Positions 33,312 to 41,223 of a stretch of 41,334 nt of DNA are shown one piece after another. Both the position numbers and the translations under genes were made by a program. How positions within the stretch are numbered: the stretch's first letter is position 1; each line of letters opens with the position of its first letter. The notes under the pieces are model-generated. The model was not told where the DNA came from and ran no database searches. It saw nothing but the letters and a program-made list of their open reading frames with translations. This DNA comes from an uncultured Curtobacterium sp. (lineage in GTDB: Bacteria > Actinomycetota > Actinomycetes > Actinomycetales > Microbacteriaceae), in contig CAJYUW010000030.1 of assembly GCA_913778205.1 (NCBI GenBank), positions 1 to 41,334 of the forward strand. The letters run 5' to 3'.

Positions 33312-35806
33312 GCCCGGTCGCGAGGCGCCGCACGGTCCTCGTCGGCGGTCGGGCGATCAGCCTGAGCAACACCGACAAGGTGCTGTACCCGGAGACCGGC
33401 ACGACCAAGGGCCGGGTGATCGAGTACTACGAGCGAGTCGCGCCGTGGATGATCCCGCACGTCAAGGACCGTCCGGTGACCCGGAAGCGCTGGGCGAACG
33501 GCGTCGACGGGAACGTCTTCTTCGAGAAGAACCTCCCCGACTCCGCACCCGACTGGGTCCGGCACCACACCGTCGCGCACAAGGAGCACGACACCGAGTA
33601 CCCGATCGTCGACGACGTCGCGACGCTCGTCTGGATGGCGCAGCAGGCCGCGCTCGAACTGCACGTCCCGCAGTGGCGCTTCGGCCCCCGCGGCGGACAC
33701 CAGGACCCCGACCGGCTCGTGCTCGACCTCGACCCCGGCGACGGCGTCGGGCTGCCGGAGTGCGTCGAGGTCGCGGTCGCCGCGCGGGAGCTCCTGCAGG
33801 GCATGGGGCTCGAGCCGTACCCGGTGACCTCCGGATCGAAGGGCATCCACCTCTACGCCGCGCTCGACGGCCGTGCGACGACCGCGCAGGTCGCCGACGT
33901 GGCGCACGAACTCGCGCGCGCGCTCGAACAGGACCTGCCCGACCTGGTCCTGTCGTCCATGAGCCGCGCGGAGCGCGCCGGCAAGGTCTTCGTGGACTGG
34001 TCGCAGAACAACGGCAACAAGACCACGATCGCCCCGTACTCGCTGCGCGGGCGCGACCGCCCGACGGTCGCCGCCCCGCGCACCTGGGACGAGCTGACCC
34101 GGCGCGGGCTCGCGCAGCTCACGTTGGACGACGTGCTCGACCGCCTGGAGGCCCGTGGCGACCTCCTGCACCCGGTCGCGTCCGCCTCGCTGGCCGTCGG
34201 GAGACCCGACCACGGTCACTGGGACGGCGGACGCACCGAGGACGCGAACCGGGCGAGCGAGGACCGCCTCAGCGCGTACCGGGCGAAGCGCGACGCCACG
34301 AGGACGCCCGAGCCGGTGCCGTCCCGCGCACCGACCGTCCGCGACGACGGCACCCCGACGTTCGTCATCCAGGAGCACCACGCCACCCGGGACCACTACG
34401 ACTTCCGGCTCGAGCACGACGGTGTGCTCGTCAGCTGGGCCCTGCCGAAGGGCGAACCGACCGACCCGGGGAAGAACCACCTCGCCGTGCAGACCGAGGA
34501 CCACCCGCTCGAGTACGGCACCTTCGAGGGGACGATCCCGAAGGCCGAGTACGGGGGTGGCACGGTCACGATCTGGGACGACGGCACGTACGACCTCGAG
34601 AAGTGGCGCGACGGCGAGGAGGTCATCGTCACGCTCCACGGCAGGACCGGCGGTGCACGGCGACTGGCGCTCCTGCACACCCGGGGCCGCGGCCGGGGGC
34701 GGGACGGCGACGAGAAGAACTGGCTCATCCACCGCACGAAGGACCAGCCCGACCGCGAACCGGGCCGCGCGGCGGTCGGGGCGCACGCTGCCGCACCGGA
34801 TCGGGCATCCGGGTCGACGGTGCGGGCGACCAGCCCGTCCTCCGAGCGCCCGGACGAACGCCGGACGATGCAGGCGAGCCTGGCGAAGGGCGAACCGCGA
34901 CTCGACCCCGCCGAGTGGGCGTTCGAACTGAAGTGGGACGGCATCCGCGCCCTCGCCACCGTGCGCGACGGCCGGGTCACCCTGCGGAGCCGGAACGGCA
35001 ACGACCTGACGGCGCAGTACCCGGAGCTGCAGGAGCTCGCGCAACGGGCCGGGGTCGACGGCGTGTACGACGGTGAGATCGTGGCGCTCGACCGCCGGGG
35101 TCGCCCGTCGTTCCAGCTGCTGCAGAACCGGATGGGCCTCACGAAGACGCGGGAGGTCGATGCCGCACGCGCGACGACCCCGGTCCGGCTGCTGCTCTTC
35201 GACGTGCTCGAGGCCGACGGACACGAGCTCACCCGGCACGGGTACACGGCGCGACGGGAGGCGCTGGCCACGGTCGTCGTCCCCGGCGGCGTCGTCGAGG
35301 TCCCCGACGCCGTCGAGGGCGACTCCGCGACGGCGCTCGCCGAGTCCGCACGACTCGGGCTCGAGGGCGTGGTCGCGAAGAAGCGCTCCTCGAAGTACGC
35401 CGAGGGGCGACGGTCCGAGACCTGGCTCAAGGTGAAGCACCACCTGACGCAGGAGGTCGTCGTGGGCGGGTGGCGTCCCGGCGCCGGACGACGAGCGGGC
35501 GGCATCGGGTCGCTGCTCCTCGGCGTGCCGGGACCGGACGGCCTCGAGTACGTCGGCCGGGTCGGCACGGGGTTCCGGGACCGGGACCTCGACGAGATCG
35601 CGGACGTCCTCGAGCCGCTGGCCCGGAAGACCTCCCCGTTCGTCGACGTCCCACGCCCCGACGCCCGGGACGCCCGGTGGGTCCGGCCGAGTCGGGTCGG
35701 CGAGGTCCGGTTCGCGGAGTGGACCGGCGACGGGCGGCTGCGTCAGCCGTCGTGGCGGGGGTGGCGGCCGGACAAGGACCCGGGTGCGGTCGTCCGGGAG
35801 TCCTGA
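33308..35806 (+). CDS. ligD: Multifunctional ATP-dependent DNA ligase LigD
   Basis: An 832-residue end-joining enzyme with the mycobacterial domain order. The polymerase/primase domain (about 1-300) has catalytic DLD at Asp140/Asp142. The 3'-phosphoesterase domain (about 350-510) has HHATRDHYDFRLEHDG with His357/His358 and Asp362/His363. The ATP-dependent ligase domain (about 520-832) has the nucleotidyl lysine Lys542 in ELKWDG and the closing EVVVGGWRPGAGRR. Together with Ku it fills in, trims and seals double-strand breaks. The GTG overlaps the upstream SDR stop codon, which decides the start. Pro/Arg-rich linkers separate the domains. Confidence 0.93.
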   Translation: MSPVARRRTVLVGGRAISLSNTDKVLYPETGTTKGRVIEYYERVAPWMIPHVKDRPVTRKRWANGVDGNVFFEKNLPDSAPDWVRHHTVAHKEHDTEYPIVDDVATLVWMAQQAALELHVPQWRFGPRGGHQDPDRLVLDLDPGDGVGLPECVEVAVAARELLQGMGLEPYPVTSGSKGIHLYAALDGRATTAQVADVAHELARALEQDLPDLVLSSMSRAERAGKVFVDWSQNNGNKTTIAPYSLRGRDRPTVAAPRTWDELTRRGLAQLTLDDVLDRLEARGDLLHPVASASLAVGRPDHGHWDGGRTEDANRASEDRLSAYRAKRDATRTPEPVPSRAPTVRDDGTPTFVIQEHHATRDHYDFRLEHDGVLVSWALPKGEPTDPGKNHLAVQTEDHPLEYGTFEGTIPKAEYGGGTVTIWDDGTYDLEKWRDGEEVIVTLHGRTGGARRLALLHTRGRGRGRDGDEKNWLIHRTKDQPDREPGRAAVGAHAAAPDRASGSTVRATSPSSERPDERRTMQASLAKGEPRLDPAEWAFELKWDGIRALATVRDGRVTLRSRNGNDLTAQYPELQELAQRAGVDGVYDGEIVALDRRGRPSFQLLQNRMGLTKTREVDAARATTPVRLLLFDVLEADGHELTRHGYTARREALATVVVPGGVVEVPDAVEGDSATALAESARLGLEGVVAKKRSSKYAEGRRSETWLKVKHHLTQEVVVGGWRPGAGRRAGGIGSLLLGVPGPDGLEYVGRVGTGFRDRDLDEIADVLEPLARKTSPFVDVPRPDARDARWVRPSRVGEVRFAEWTGDGRLRQPSWRGWRPDKDPGAVVRES

Positions 35807-35850
35807 ACCCGCACATGCACACGCATGGGGTCCGCCCCAGGCGAACTTCC

Positions 35851-35879
35851 GTCCCCCGATCGGCGCCGTGGTGGGGGAC
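35851..35879 (+). terminator. Possible terminator after ligD
   Basis: GTCCCCC / GGGGGAC with a 15-base loop, 45 bases past the ligD stop codon. Confidence 0.4.
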
Positions 35880-35919
35880 GATCCGGCACACGGCTGCCGC
35901 AGGAGGACCGGTGGCTGTT

Positions 35920-35925
35920 ACGTTC
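35920..35925 (+). promoter_or_regulatory. Possible -10 box of the 50-residue ORF
   Basis: TACGTT lies 22 bases before the ATG at 35948, leaving room for a short leader with GAAAGGG. No convincing -35 was seen. Confidence 0.3.
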
Positions 35926-35947
35926 GCCCCGACGAAAGGGCGTACGG

Positions 35948-36100
35948 ATGAACGCGAGCAAGTACCTGCCGCCGTTCACGCCGGAGGAACGCGGAGCGGT
36001 GCCGTCGTCCCGTCCCCACCGGACGGCGGCCGAGCCGGACCTCACGGCGGAGGGCGAGGTCACCTACGCGGACTTCCTGGGCGACGCGGTCGACGACTAG
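35948..36100 (+). CDS. Small hypothetical protein, 50 residues
   Basis: A short acidic, proline-containing protein: MNASKYLPPFTPEERGAVPS at the start, then HRTAAEPDLTAEGEVTYADF and a DAVDD end. No membrane segment or signal peptide is seen and no family was recognised. GAAAGGG at a good distance before the ATG and a hairpin (36161-36180) after the stop support a real gene. It stands between ligD and the hairpin-rich gap. Confidence 0.55.
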   Translation: MNASKYLPPFTPEERGAVPSSRPHRTAAEPDLTAEGEVTYADFLGDAVDD

Positions 36101-36160
36101 CGCGCTGACGCTGCCCGCGCACCAGGGCAGCCGGGCACCCGGGCACCCGGGCAGCCGATC

Positions 36161-36180
36161 CGCACGGGGCGACCCGTGCG
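36161..36180 (+). terminator. Terminator hairpin after the 50-residue gene
   Basis: CGCACGGG-GCGA-CCCGTGCG, a perfect 8-bp stem with a GNRA tetraloop, flanked by a further GATC/GATC pairing. Just before it, CCGGGCA(C/G) is repeated three times (36131-36154). Confidence 0.6.
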
Positions 36181-36212
36181 CCGGATCAGGGAACGCACGG
36201 GCCGCCGTCGGG

Positions 36213-36293
36213 GCGCCGTGACCGGCGTTCAGGGATGACCGGCCACGGCGCGCTCGGAGCCAGCAGTGGTGAGCAGCTGGCAGGCTCACCACT
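36213..36293 (-). terminator. Two hairpins downstream of the small acidic gene
   Basis: First, on the minus-strand side of 36354, AGTGGTGAGC / GCTCACCACT (36265-36293), a perfect 10-bp stem. Second, GCGCCGTGACCGG / CCGGCCACGGCGC (36213-36251), 13 bp with one mismatch that is a wobble pair in one orientation. They separate the convergent small genes. Confidence 0.55.
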
Positions 36294-36353
36294 GGGACGG
36301 GTCGGCGGAGCGTTTCGTCACGCCGGACCCCGAGATCGTCGTGCCGGAGGGGT

Positions 36354-36521
36354 TCAGGGCGCGGGGGCCGGACCGTCCGTGGGTGCTGCCTCGTCGGCGG
36401 CCGGGAGGTCCTCTTCGACGAGGTCGTCCTCGCCGGACTCGGTCACGTCGGCCGCAGCGGCCTTCGCCTCGTCGATCGCGTCCTGGGACCGGCGGAGGAG
36501 GTCGTCGTCGTGGTCTGTCAT
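36354..36521 (-). CDS. Small acidic protein, 55 residues
   Basis: A highly acidic protein starting MTDHDDDLLRRSQDAIDEAK, followed by AAAADVTESGEDDLVEEDLP and an Ala/Pro-rich end. It has no hydrophobic segment; a helical, soluble fold is likely. Codon choice is coding-like (GC at third positions). It has a leaderless -10 (TAACGT) seven bases upstream and a perfect hairpin after the stop. I recall similar small acidic proteins in related genera but know no function. It lies directly after the isomerase gene, ten bases from its stop codon. Confidence 0.65.
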   Translation of the reverse strand: MTDHDDDLLRRSQDAIDEAKAAAADVTESGEDDLVEEDLPAADEAAPTDGPAPAP

Positions 36522-36528
36522 GCCCGGG

Positions 36529-36534
36529 ACGTTA
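36529..36534 (-). promoter_or_regulatory. -10 box TAACGT overlapping the isomerase stop codon
   Basis: On the minus strand TAACGT, seven bases, ATG 36521. Its TAA is the stop codon of the upstream isomerase gene. Confidence 0.45.
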
Positions 36535-37518
36535 CGCGGGCGTGCCTGTGCCGGCCTCGCGGCGCCGGGTGGTCACGGGCGGCACCGGAGCCGGCCCGGA
36601 GCGCGGGGCGCCGCGCGACGTGTCGAAGTCGACCGCGGACGTCGGGGCGGGGGTCGACGGCATCGCGGGCGCCGCCGGGGCGCCGAACGCGTCCGCGGCG
36701 TCGAGCACCGCCCGGGTCGCAGCGGCCGCCGTCCGCAGGGCATCCGGAGTCGGCATCGCACGGTGTGCTGCGGTCCGCACCTCGACGCCCCAGGGCTCGT
36801 CGAACCCGAGGTCACGCACCGTGCGGACGAAGCCGGGCAGGTCCCACGCACCGGAACCCGGGAGGTGTCTCGCAGCACGGGACTCCTCGGCCAACGTCAT
36901 GCCGGCCGGCGTGTGCAGGAGTCCGTCGCTCAGCTCCGCGGCGGCGATGGCGGACGGGGCCACGCACTCGTGCACGGACGCCAGGGTGGACCCGCCGCGG
37001 AGCGTGTGCATCGCGTCGAGCAGCAGGCCGCCGTTCGGGTGCCCGGCGGTGGTGACGAAGCGGGAGGCACGTTCGACCGTGGGCAGGTTCGACCAGGGCT
37101 CCGGTTCGAGCACGAGCTGCGCGCCGAGCTGCTCCGTGCGCGCCGCGAGTGCCACCCAGTCGTCGAGCATGGCCGAGGGACGGACCGAGAGCGTCGTGTC
37201 GGCACCGACCACGACCTGCCAGGCCCGGAGTGCGGCGGTCGCCTCGAAGACCACGCCGTGGTCGGCGTCCTGGTCCGCGGACCGGTCGGCACCAGTCCAC
37301 CAACGGTCGAGCGGGCCGAGCTGCACCCACACGATGCCGGAGCCGTCGAGGACCCGCCGGAGTTCGGCGAAGCCGATCGTGGCACGCACCTCGTGCAGGT
37401 CGCCGACCGTGAGCGACAACCCTGCGAAGCCGGCGTCGCCCACGGCGCGCACACGCTGGCCGATCGGCTCGTCTCCCGCCCACGTCGGGGACGTGGCGAG
37501 CAGGTCGTGTTCGATCAC
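36532..37518 (-). CDS. Sugar phosphate isomerase/epimerase-like TIM-barrel protein
   Basis: A 328-residue protein of the xylose-isomerase-like TIM-barrel superfamily. Expected metal-site strands are visible: QLVLEPEPWSNLP (Glu), GGLLLDAMHTLRGG (Asp/His), AAELSDGLLHTP (Asp) and WGVEVRTAAH (Glu). The last 55 residues are a Pro/Arg-rich tail. GTG 37518 has GGAGGTG six to seven bases upstream, a clear ribosome-binding site; earlier in-frame codons would add an implausible Pro/Arg-rich segment. The hydrolase gene on the same strand ends 151 bases upstream, so a shared pathway with it is possible. Substrate unknown. Confidence 0.8.
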   Translation of the reverse strand: MIEHDLLATSPTWAGDEPIGQRVRAVGDAGFAGLSLTVGDLHEVRATIGFAELRRVLDGSGIVWVQLGPLDRWWTGADRSADQDADHGVVFEATAALRAWQVVVGADTTLSVRPSAMLDDWVALAARTEQLGAQLVLEPEPWSNLPTVERASRFVTTAGHPNGGLLLDAMHTLRGGSTLASVHECVAPSAIAAAELSDGLLHTPAGMTLAEESRAARHLPGSGAWDLPGFVRTVRDLGFDEPWGVEVRTAAHRAMPTPDALRTAAAATRAVLDAADAFGAPAAPAMPSTPAPTSAVDFDTSRGAPRSGPAPVPPVTTRRREAGTGTPA

Positions 37519-37669
37519 GAGGGCACCTCCGATTCCGGACGGGTGGCTGTCCCGCGCCACCGCTGTCCGTTGCGATCCGACGCCGACCCCCGACGTCAGA
37601 TCGAGGTCTACCCCCGGCGGCCTGCGTGCGTTCCCAGTCGGTCCGCCGTCGGCCGGGATGCGCGGCCGG

Positions 37670-38353
37670 TCAGGCCACCCGGGTGCGGACGGTCCCGATG
37701 CCGTCGATCCGACCCTCGACGACGTCGCCGCGGGCGAGCGGGCCGACACCGTCCGGGGTGCCCGTCATGAGGAGGTCCCCGGGAGCGAGCCGGACGGACC
37801 GGGACAGCTCGGCGATCGTCTCGGCGACGGACCAGATCTGGTCACCGAGGTCGCCCGCCTGCCGGAGTTCGCCGTTCACCCGCAGCTCGACGGCCCCTGC
37901 CGTGGGATCGACCCCGGCGGCGGGCACGAGCGTGCCAACGGGCGCGGAGTGGTCGAACCCCTTCGCGGCGTCCCACGGTCGGCCGAGGCGCTTCGCCGTC
38001 GCCTGGAGGTCGCGACGGGTGAGGTCGAGCCCCACGCCGTAGCCCCACACGGCGTCCAGGGCGTCCGCCACCGCGACCTCGGCAGCGTCGGCCCCGATCG
38101 CGACGACCAGCTCGACCTCGTGCTCGAGCCGGTCGGTCAGTGGCGGGTACGGGGTGTCGGCACCGTCGACGACCAGGGCGTCGGCCGGCTTGGCGAAGAA
38201 GAACGGGGGCTCGCGATCGGGGTCGTGGCCCATCTCACGGGCGTGCGCGGCGTAGTTCCGGCCGATGCAGAAGACCCGGCGGACGGGGAACCGACCGCCG
38301 GAGGTCGTCGGGACGGTGGGTCGCGGCGGGGCCGGGATGACGAGGTCGCTCAC
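37670..38353 (-). CDS. Fumarylacetoacetate hydrolase family protein
   Basis: A 227-residue enzyme of the FAH superfamily that hydrolyses acylpyruvates. It contains FCIGRNYAAHAREMG and PPFFFAKPADALV, like fumarylpyruvate hydrolases of the gentisate route. The magnesium ligands are in HEVELV (two Glu) and GVGLDLTRRD (Asp); the loop lysine is in WDAAKGFDHSAP. MTGTPDGVGPL is also typical. GTG 38353 is six bases from a CAGGCT box. No other gentisate-pathway gene is in the window, so the substrate is open. Confidence 0.85.
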   Translation of the reverse strand: MSDLVIPAPPRPTVPTTSGGRFPVRRVFCIGRNYAAHAREMGHDPDREPPFFFAKPADALVVDGADTPYPPLTDRLEHEVELVVAIGADAAEVAVADALDAVWGYGVGLDLTRRDLQATAKRLGRPWDAAKGFDHSAPVGTLVPAAGVDPTAGAVELRVNGELRQAGDLGDQIWSVAETIAELSRSVRLAPGDLLMTGTPDGVGPLARGDVVEGRIDGIGTVRTRVA

Positions 38354-38359
38354 CGGTCC

Positions 38360-38365
38360 AGCCTG
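38360..38365 (-). promoter_or_regulatory. -10 box CAGGCT for a leaderless start at 38353
   Basis: On the minus strand CAGGCT, then six bases, then GTG. The gap to phosphoketolase (38354-38646, 293 bases) holds otherwise only hairpins and one doubtful small frame. Confidence 0.45.
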
Positions 38366-38538
38366 GCACGGCCCCGCGAGGGGAACGGCTGCTCACCCCT
38401 CGGCGAGCGACGCGTCGGTACGGAGCTTCCGGGCGCGGGCGCGCTCCTCGCGCTCGCGGCGTTCGATGCGCATCTCCACCGACGACCGCCGTCGCCGAAC
38501 TCGTCCACCCCCCGTCCATGCTCCGAGCATGACGGCGC

Positions 38539-38571
38539 AGGACCGGCCACGCGGCGAGCGTGACCGGTCCT
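38539..38571 (-). terminator. Terminator hairpin after phosphoketolase
   Basis: AGGACCGG.CACGC-GGCGA-GCGTG.CCGGTCCT, a 14-position stem with one mismatch and a five-base loop. A second small hairpin, TGGAGG/CCTCCA (38573-38594), lies between it and the stop codon. Confidence 0.7.
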
Positions 38572-38646
38572 GTGGAGGGTGCACCGTGCCTCCAGGCCGG
38601 TGCAGGAGCCGCGTCCGCGGACGGACCGACGTCGGAGCCGACCGGT

Positions 38647-41028
38647 TCAGTCCTGCGGCCACCCCGCGAACTCCCAGCCGGCGACCGACGGGTGGTCCTC
38701 GCCCCGTGAGTACGCGTGTGCGCGCGCGGCCTCGCGGGCGGCGGTGAGGCGGTCGAGCAGCTCGGCGTGCGCGGACGCGTCGACGCGCGTCAGCGCGTCG
38801 TGCGCCAACGCGAACCGGTCCATGTCGTTCCGCATCAGCATGTCGAACGGCGTCGTCGTCGTGCCCTGCTCCTGGAAGCCGTGCACGTGCAGGTCGTCGT
38901 GCCCGTGACGGCGGTAGGTGAGCTGGTGCACGAGCGCCGGGTACCCGTGGAACGCGAACACGGCGGGCGTCCCCGGGAGGAACACCTCGTCGTAGCGCTC
39001 GTCCGACACGGGGTGCTCGTGCTTCCGCGGATCACCGATCGACAGCAGGTCGACGACGTTGACCACCCGGACGCCGACGGACGGCGCGTGCTCGCGGATG
39101 AGGGCTGCCGCGGCGAGCGTCTCGACCGTGGGGACGTCGCCGGCGGCGACGAGCACGACGTCGGCGCGTCCGACGGAGGTCTCGGTGCCGGCCCAGTCCC
39201 AGACGCCGAGACCGGCCGCGGCGTGGGCGACGGCGTCCTCGAGGGAGAGGAACACCGGCTCGGGGTGCTTGCCGGCGACGATCACCTCGATGCGGTTCGT
39301 CGTCTCGAGCGCGTGCGCGGTCACGGCGAGCAGGGTGTTGGCGTCGGCGGGCAGCTTGATCCGGACGAGGTCCTGCTGCTTCGAGGCGACGACGTCGAGG
39401 AAGCCCGGGTCCTGGTGGGAGAACCCGTTGTGGTCCTGTCGCCAGACGTGCGACGAGAGCAGGATCGTCAGGTTCGACACCGGCATGCGCCAGTCGAGGT
39501 CCGAGGACGACTCGAGCCACTTGGCGTACTGGCCGACCATCGAGTCGATGATGTGCGCGAACGCCTCGTACGTGTTGATGACGCCGTGACGACCGGTGAG
39601 GACGTAGCCCTCGAGCATGCCCTCGAGCACGTGCTCGGACAGCAGCTCGACAACGCGCCCGCGTGCCGAGAGGTGTTCGTCGCCCGGCGCGCGGTCCGCA
39701 CGCCACACGCGGTTCGTCACGTCGAACACCGCGTCGAGCTTGTTCGAGACCGTCTCGTCCGGGCCGAACAGGCGGAACGTCGAATCGTTCCGCTCGGTCA
39801 GGGCCGCGAGCCACGGGCCGAGGGTCCCCGTGGCCGAGGCGGGTCCACCCGCGGGGACGCCGTGGTCCTCGATCGCGGGCAGGTCGAGCGCGGTGCGGAG
39901 GCGACCGCCGTTGGCGAACGGGGTCGCGCTCATCCGGAGGTCGCCCTCGGGCAGGATGGACCGGAGGATGCCGATCGGTCGGCCGTGCTCGTCGAACAGC
40001 TCCTCCGGCCGGTAGGAGCGCATCCACTCCTCGAGCCGGGCCCGGTCCGCGTCGTCGGTCCGGACGTCCGGCAGCGGGATCTGGTGCGAGTGGAACGACC
40101 CCTCGTTCGGCCCCGTCCAGCCCTTCGGCGTGCGGAGGACGATCATCGGCCAGCGCGGACGGAGTGCTGCGGCGCCGGCGGGCTGCCCGGCCGCCGCGCG
40201 CTGCGCCTGCGCACGAGCGGCCGCCTGGATGTCGTCGATCATCGCGAGGGCTCGACGGAGCGCCCCGTCGAACAGTGCGTGCACGGCGAAGGGGTCGTGG
40301 CCGACCCGGGCGGAGTCCACCACGATGGGCTCGTACCCGTGTCCGCGGAACGTCGCGACGAGGTCGTCCTCGGGGATGCGCGCGAGGACCGTCGGGTTGG
40401 CGATCTTCCACCCGTTGAGGTTGAGGATCGGCAGCACGGCGCCGTCGGACACCGGGTCGAGGAAGGTGTGCGCCTGCCAGGACGCCGCGAGCGGACCGGT
40501 CTCCGCCTCGCCGTCGCCGACCACGCACGCGACGACGAGGTCCGGGTTGTCGAGCGCCGCCCCGTACGCGTGTGCGAGGGAGTACCCGAGTTCACCGCCC
40601 TCGTTGATCGAACCGGGGGTCTCCGGAGCGGCGTGCGACGGGATGCCTCCGGGGAACGAGAACTGCCGGAAGAACCGCTGCAGGCCGTCCGTGTCAGGCG
40701 TGATCTCCGGGTAGAGCTCGGTCCACGTGCCCTCGAGCCAGGCGTTCGCGTTCATCGCCGGGCCGCCGTGCCCCGGCCCACAGACGTACAGCAGCTGCCG
40801 GTCGGTCTCGGCGATGAGCGCGTTGCAGTGTGCGTAGACGAGGTTGAGCGCCGGCGAGGTCCCCCAGTGGCCGAGCAGGCGCGGCTTGATGTCGCCCGAT
40901 TCGATCGGCCGGGTGAGGAGCGGGTTGTCGAGCAGGTGGATCTGCCCGGCGGTGAGGTAGTTCGCGGCGCGCCACCAGGCGTCGATCGCCCGGATGCGGT
41001 CGGTGGTCGCGATGGGTGCAGGGGACAT
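38647..41028 (-). CDS. xfp: Phosphoketolase (xylulose 5-phosphate/fructose 6-phosphate)
   Basis: A 793-residue thiamine diphosphate enzyme that splits xylulose 5-phosphate (and often fructose 6-phosphate) with phosphate into acetyl phosphate and an aldose phosphate. The family length is about 800. Recognisable regions are LLGHWGTSPALNLVYAH, GPGHGGPAMNANAWLEG, the cofactor motif VVGDGEAETGPLAASW followed by NLNGWKIANPT, and NGFSHQDPGFLD. It is cytoplasmic. TAGCGT six bases before the ATG fixes the start. An AT-rich palindrome (41053-41065) sits on the expected -35, hinting at specific control. It would link the ribose and sugar routes of this window to acetyl phosphate. Confidence 0.93.
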   Translation of the reverse strand: MSPAPIATTDRIRAIDAWWRAANYLTAGQIHLLDNPLLTRPIESGDIKPRLLGHWGTSPALNLVYAHCNALIAETDRQLLYVCGPGHGGPAMNANAWLEGTWTELYPEITPDTDGLQRFFRQFSFPGGIPSHAAPETPGSINEGGELGYSLAHAYGAALDNPDLVVACVVGDGEAETGPLAASWQAHTFLDPVSDGAVLPILNLNGWKIANPTVLARIPEDDLVATFRGHGYEPIVVDSARVGHDPFAVHALFDGALRRALAMIDDIQAAARAQAQRAAAGQPAGAAALRPRWPMIVLRTPKGWTGPNEGSFHSHQIPLPDVRTDDADRARLEEWMRSYRPEELFDEHGRPIGILRSILPEGDLRMSATPFANGGRLRTALDLPAIEDHGVPAGGPASATGTLGPWLAALTERNDSTFRLFGPDETVSNKLDAVFDVTNRVWRADRAPGDEHLSARGRVVELLSEHVLEGMLEGYVLTGRHGVINTYEAFAHIIDSMVGQYAKWLESSSDLDWRMPVSNLTILLSSHVWRQDHNGFSHQDPGFLDVVASKQQDLVRIKLPADANTLLAVTAHALETTNRIEVIVAGKHPEPVFLSLEDAVAHAAAGLGVWDWAGTETSVGRADVVLVAAGDVPTVETLAAAALIREHAPSVGVRVVNVVDLLSIGDPRKHEHPVSDERYDEVFLPGTPAVFAFHGYPALVHQLTYRRHGHDDLHVHGFQEQGTTTTPFDMLMRNDMDRFALAHDALTRVDASAHAELLDRLTAAREAARAHAYSRGEDHPSVAGWEFAGWPQD

Positions 41029-41034
41029 GCGCCC

Positions 41035-41040
41035 ACGCTA
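41035..41040 (-). promoter_or_regulatory. xfp: -10 box TAGCGT for phosphoketolase
   Basis: On the minus strand TAGCGT, then six bases, then ATG 41028. Confidence 0.65.
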
Positions 41041-41052
41041 CGGAGGCCCCGG

Positions 41053-41065
41053 TGGAAATTTTCCA
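41053..41065. promoter_or_regulatory. AT-rich palindrome at the phosphoketolase -35 region
   Basis: TGGAAA-T-TTTCCA, a perfect odd palindrome and the most AT-rich spot nearby, centred about 20 bases upstream of the -10 box. A regulator site is likely; the regulator is unknown. Confidence 0.5.
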
Positions 41066-41082
41066 GCAAGTCGTCCAAACCG

Positions 41083-41194
41083 TTCGGCTGGGGGTGCCGA
41101 ATGCATGTCACAAGGGCAAAACGCCCAAGAAGCTCCCCGGTCACGCTCGGCCGGTACACGTCTCTCACACAGCGAGAGACAAGGCCACCGGCCG
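41083..41194 (+). promoter_or_regulatory. Structured 5' leader of the secreted-protein gene
   Basis: Several pairings in 112 bases: TTCGGC/GCCGAA (41083-41101), GGGC-AAAAC-GCCC (41114-41126), and a nested stem CGGCCGGT (41148-41155) / ACCGGCCG (41187-41194) enclosing GTCTCTC (41160-41166) / GAGAGAC (41174-41180). GGGG/CCCC (41091-41094, 41135-41138) could close the first part. I do not recognise a known riboswitch class. A ribosome-binding site, AAAGGA, follows the last stem. Confidence 0.45.
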
Positions 41195-41223
41195 GAGCAC
41201 TCGATCAAGCAAAGGAACTCATC

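Noticed and set aside
36266..36360. A plus-strand frame starting with tandem GTG codons, rich in Trp and His at first
   Set aside because: It begins inside a perfect 10-bp hairpin and runs antisense through the small acidic gene and the isomerase gene, whose protein motifs are clear.
38393..38530. A 45-residue basic frame on the minus strand ending in an Arg/Glu-rich helix-like segment
   Set aside because: No ribosome-binding site or well-placed -10 box, and its composition is what GC-rich non-coding DNA gives; kept out of the gene list, though a real small protein cannot be excluded.
41083..41194. c-di-AMP (ydaO-type) riboswitch before a secreted wall protein
   Set aside because: That class is common at such genes in actinobacteria, but I could not match its conserved bases here, so only an unidentified structured leader is reported.
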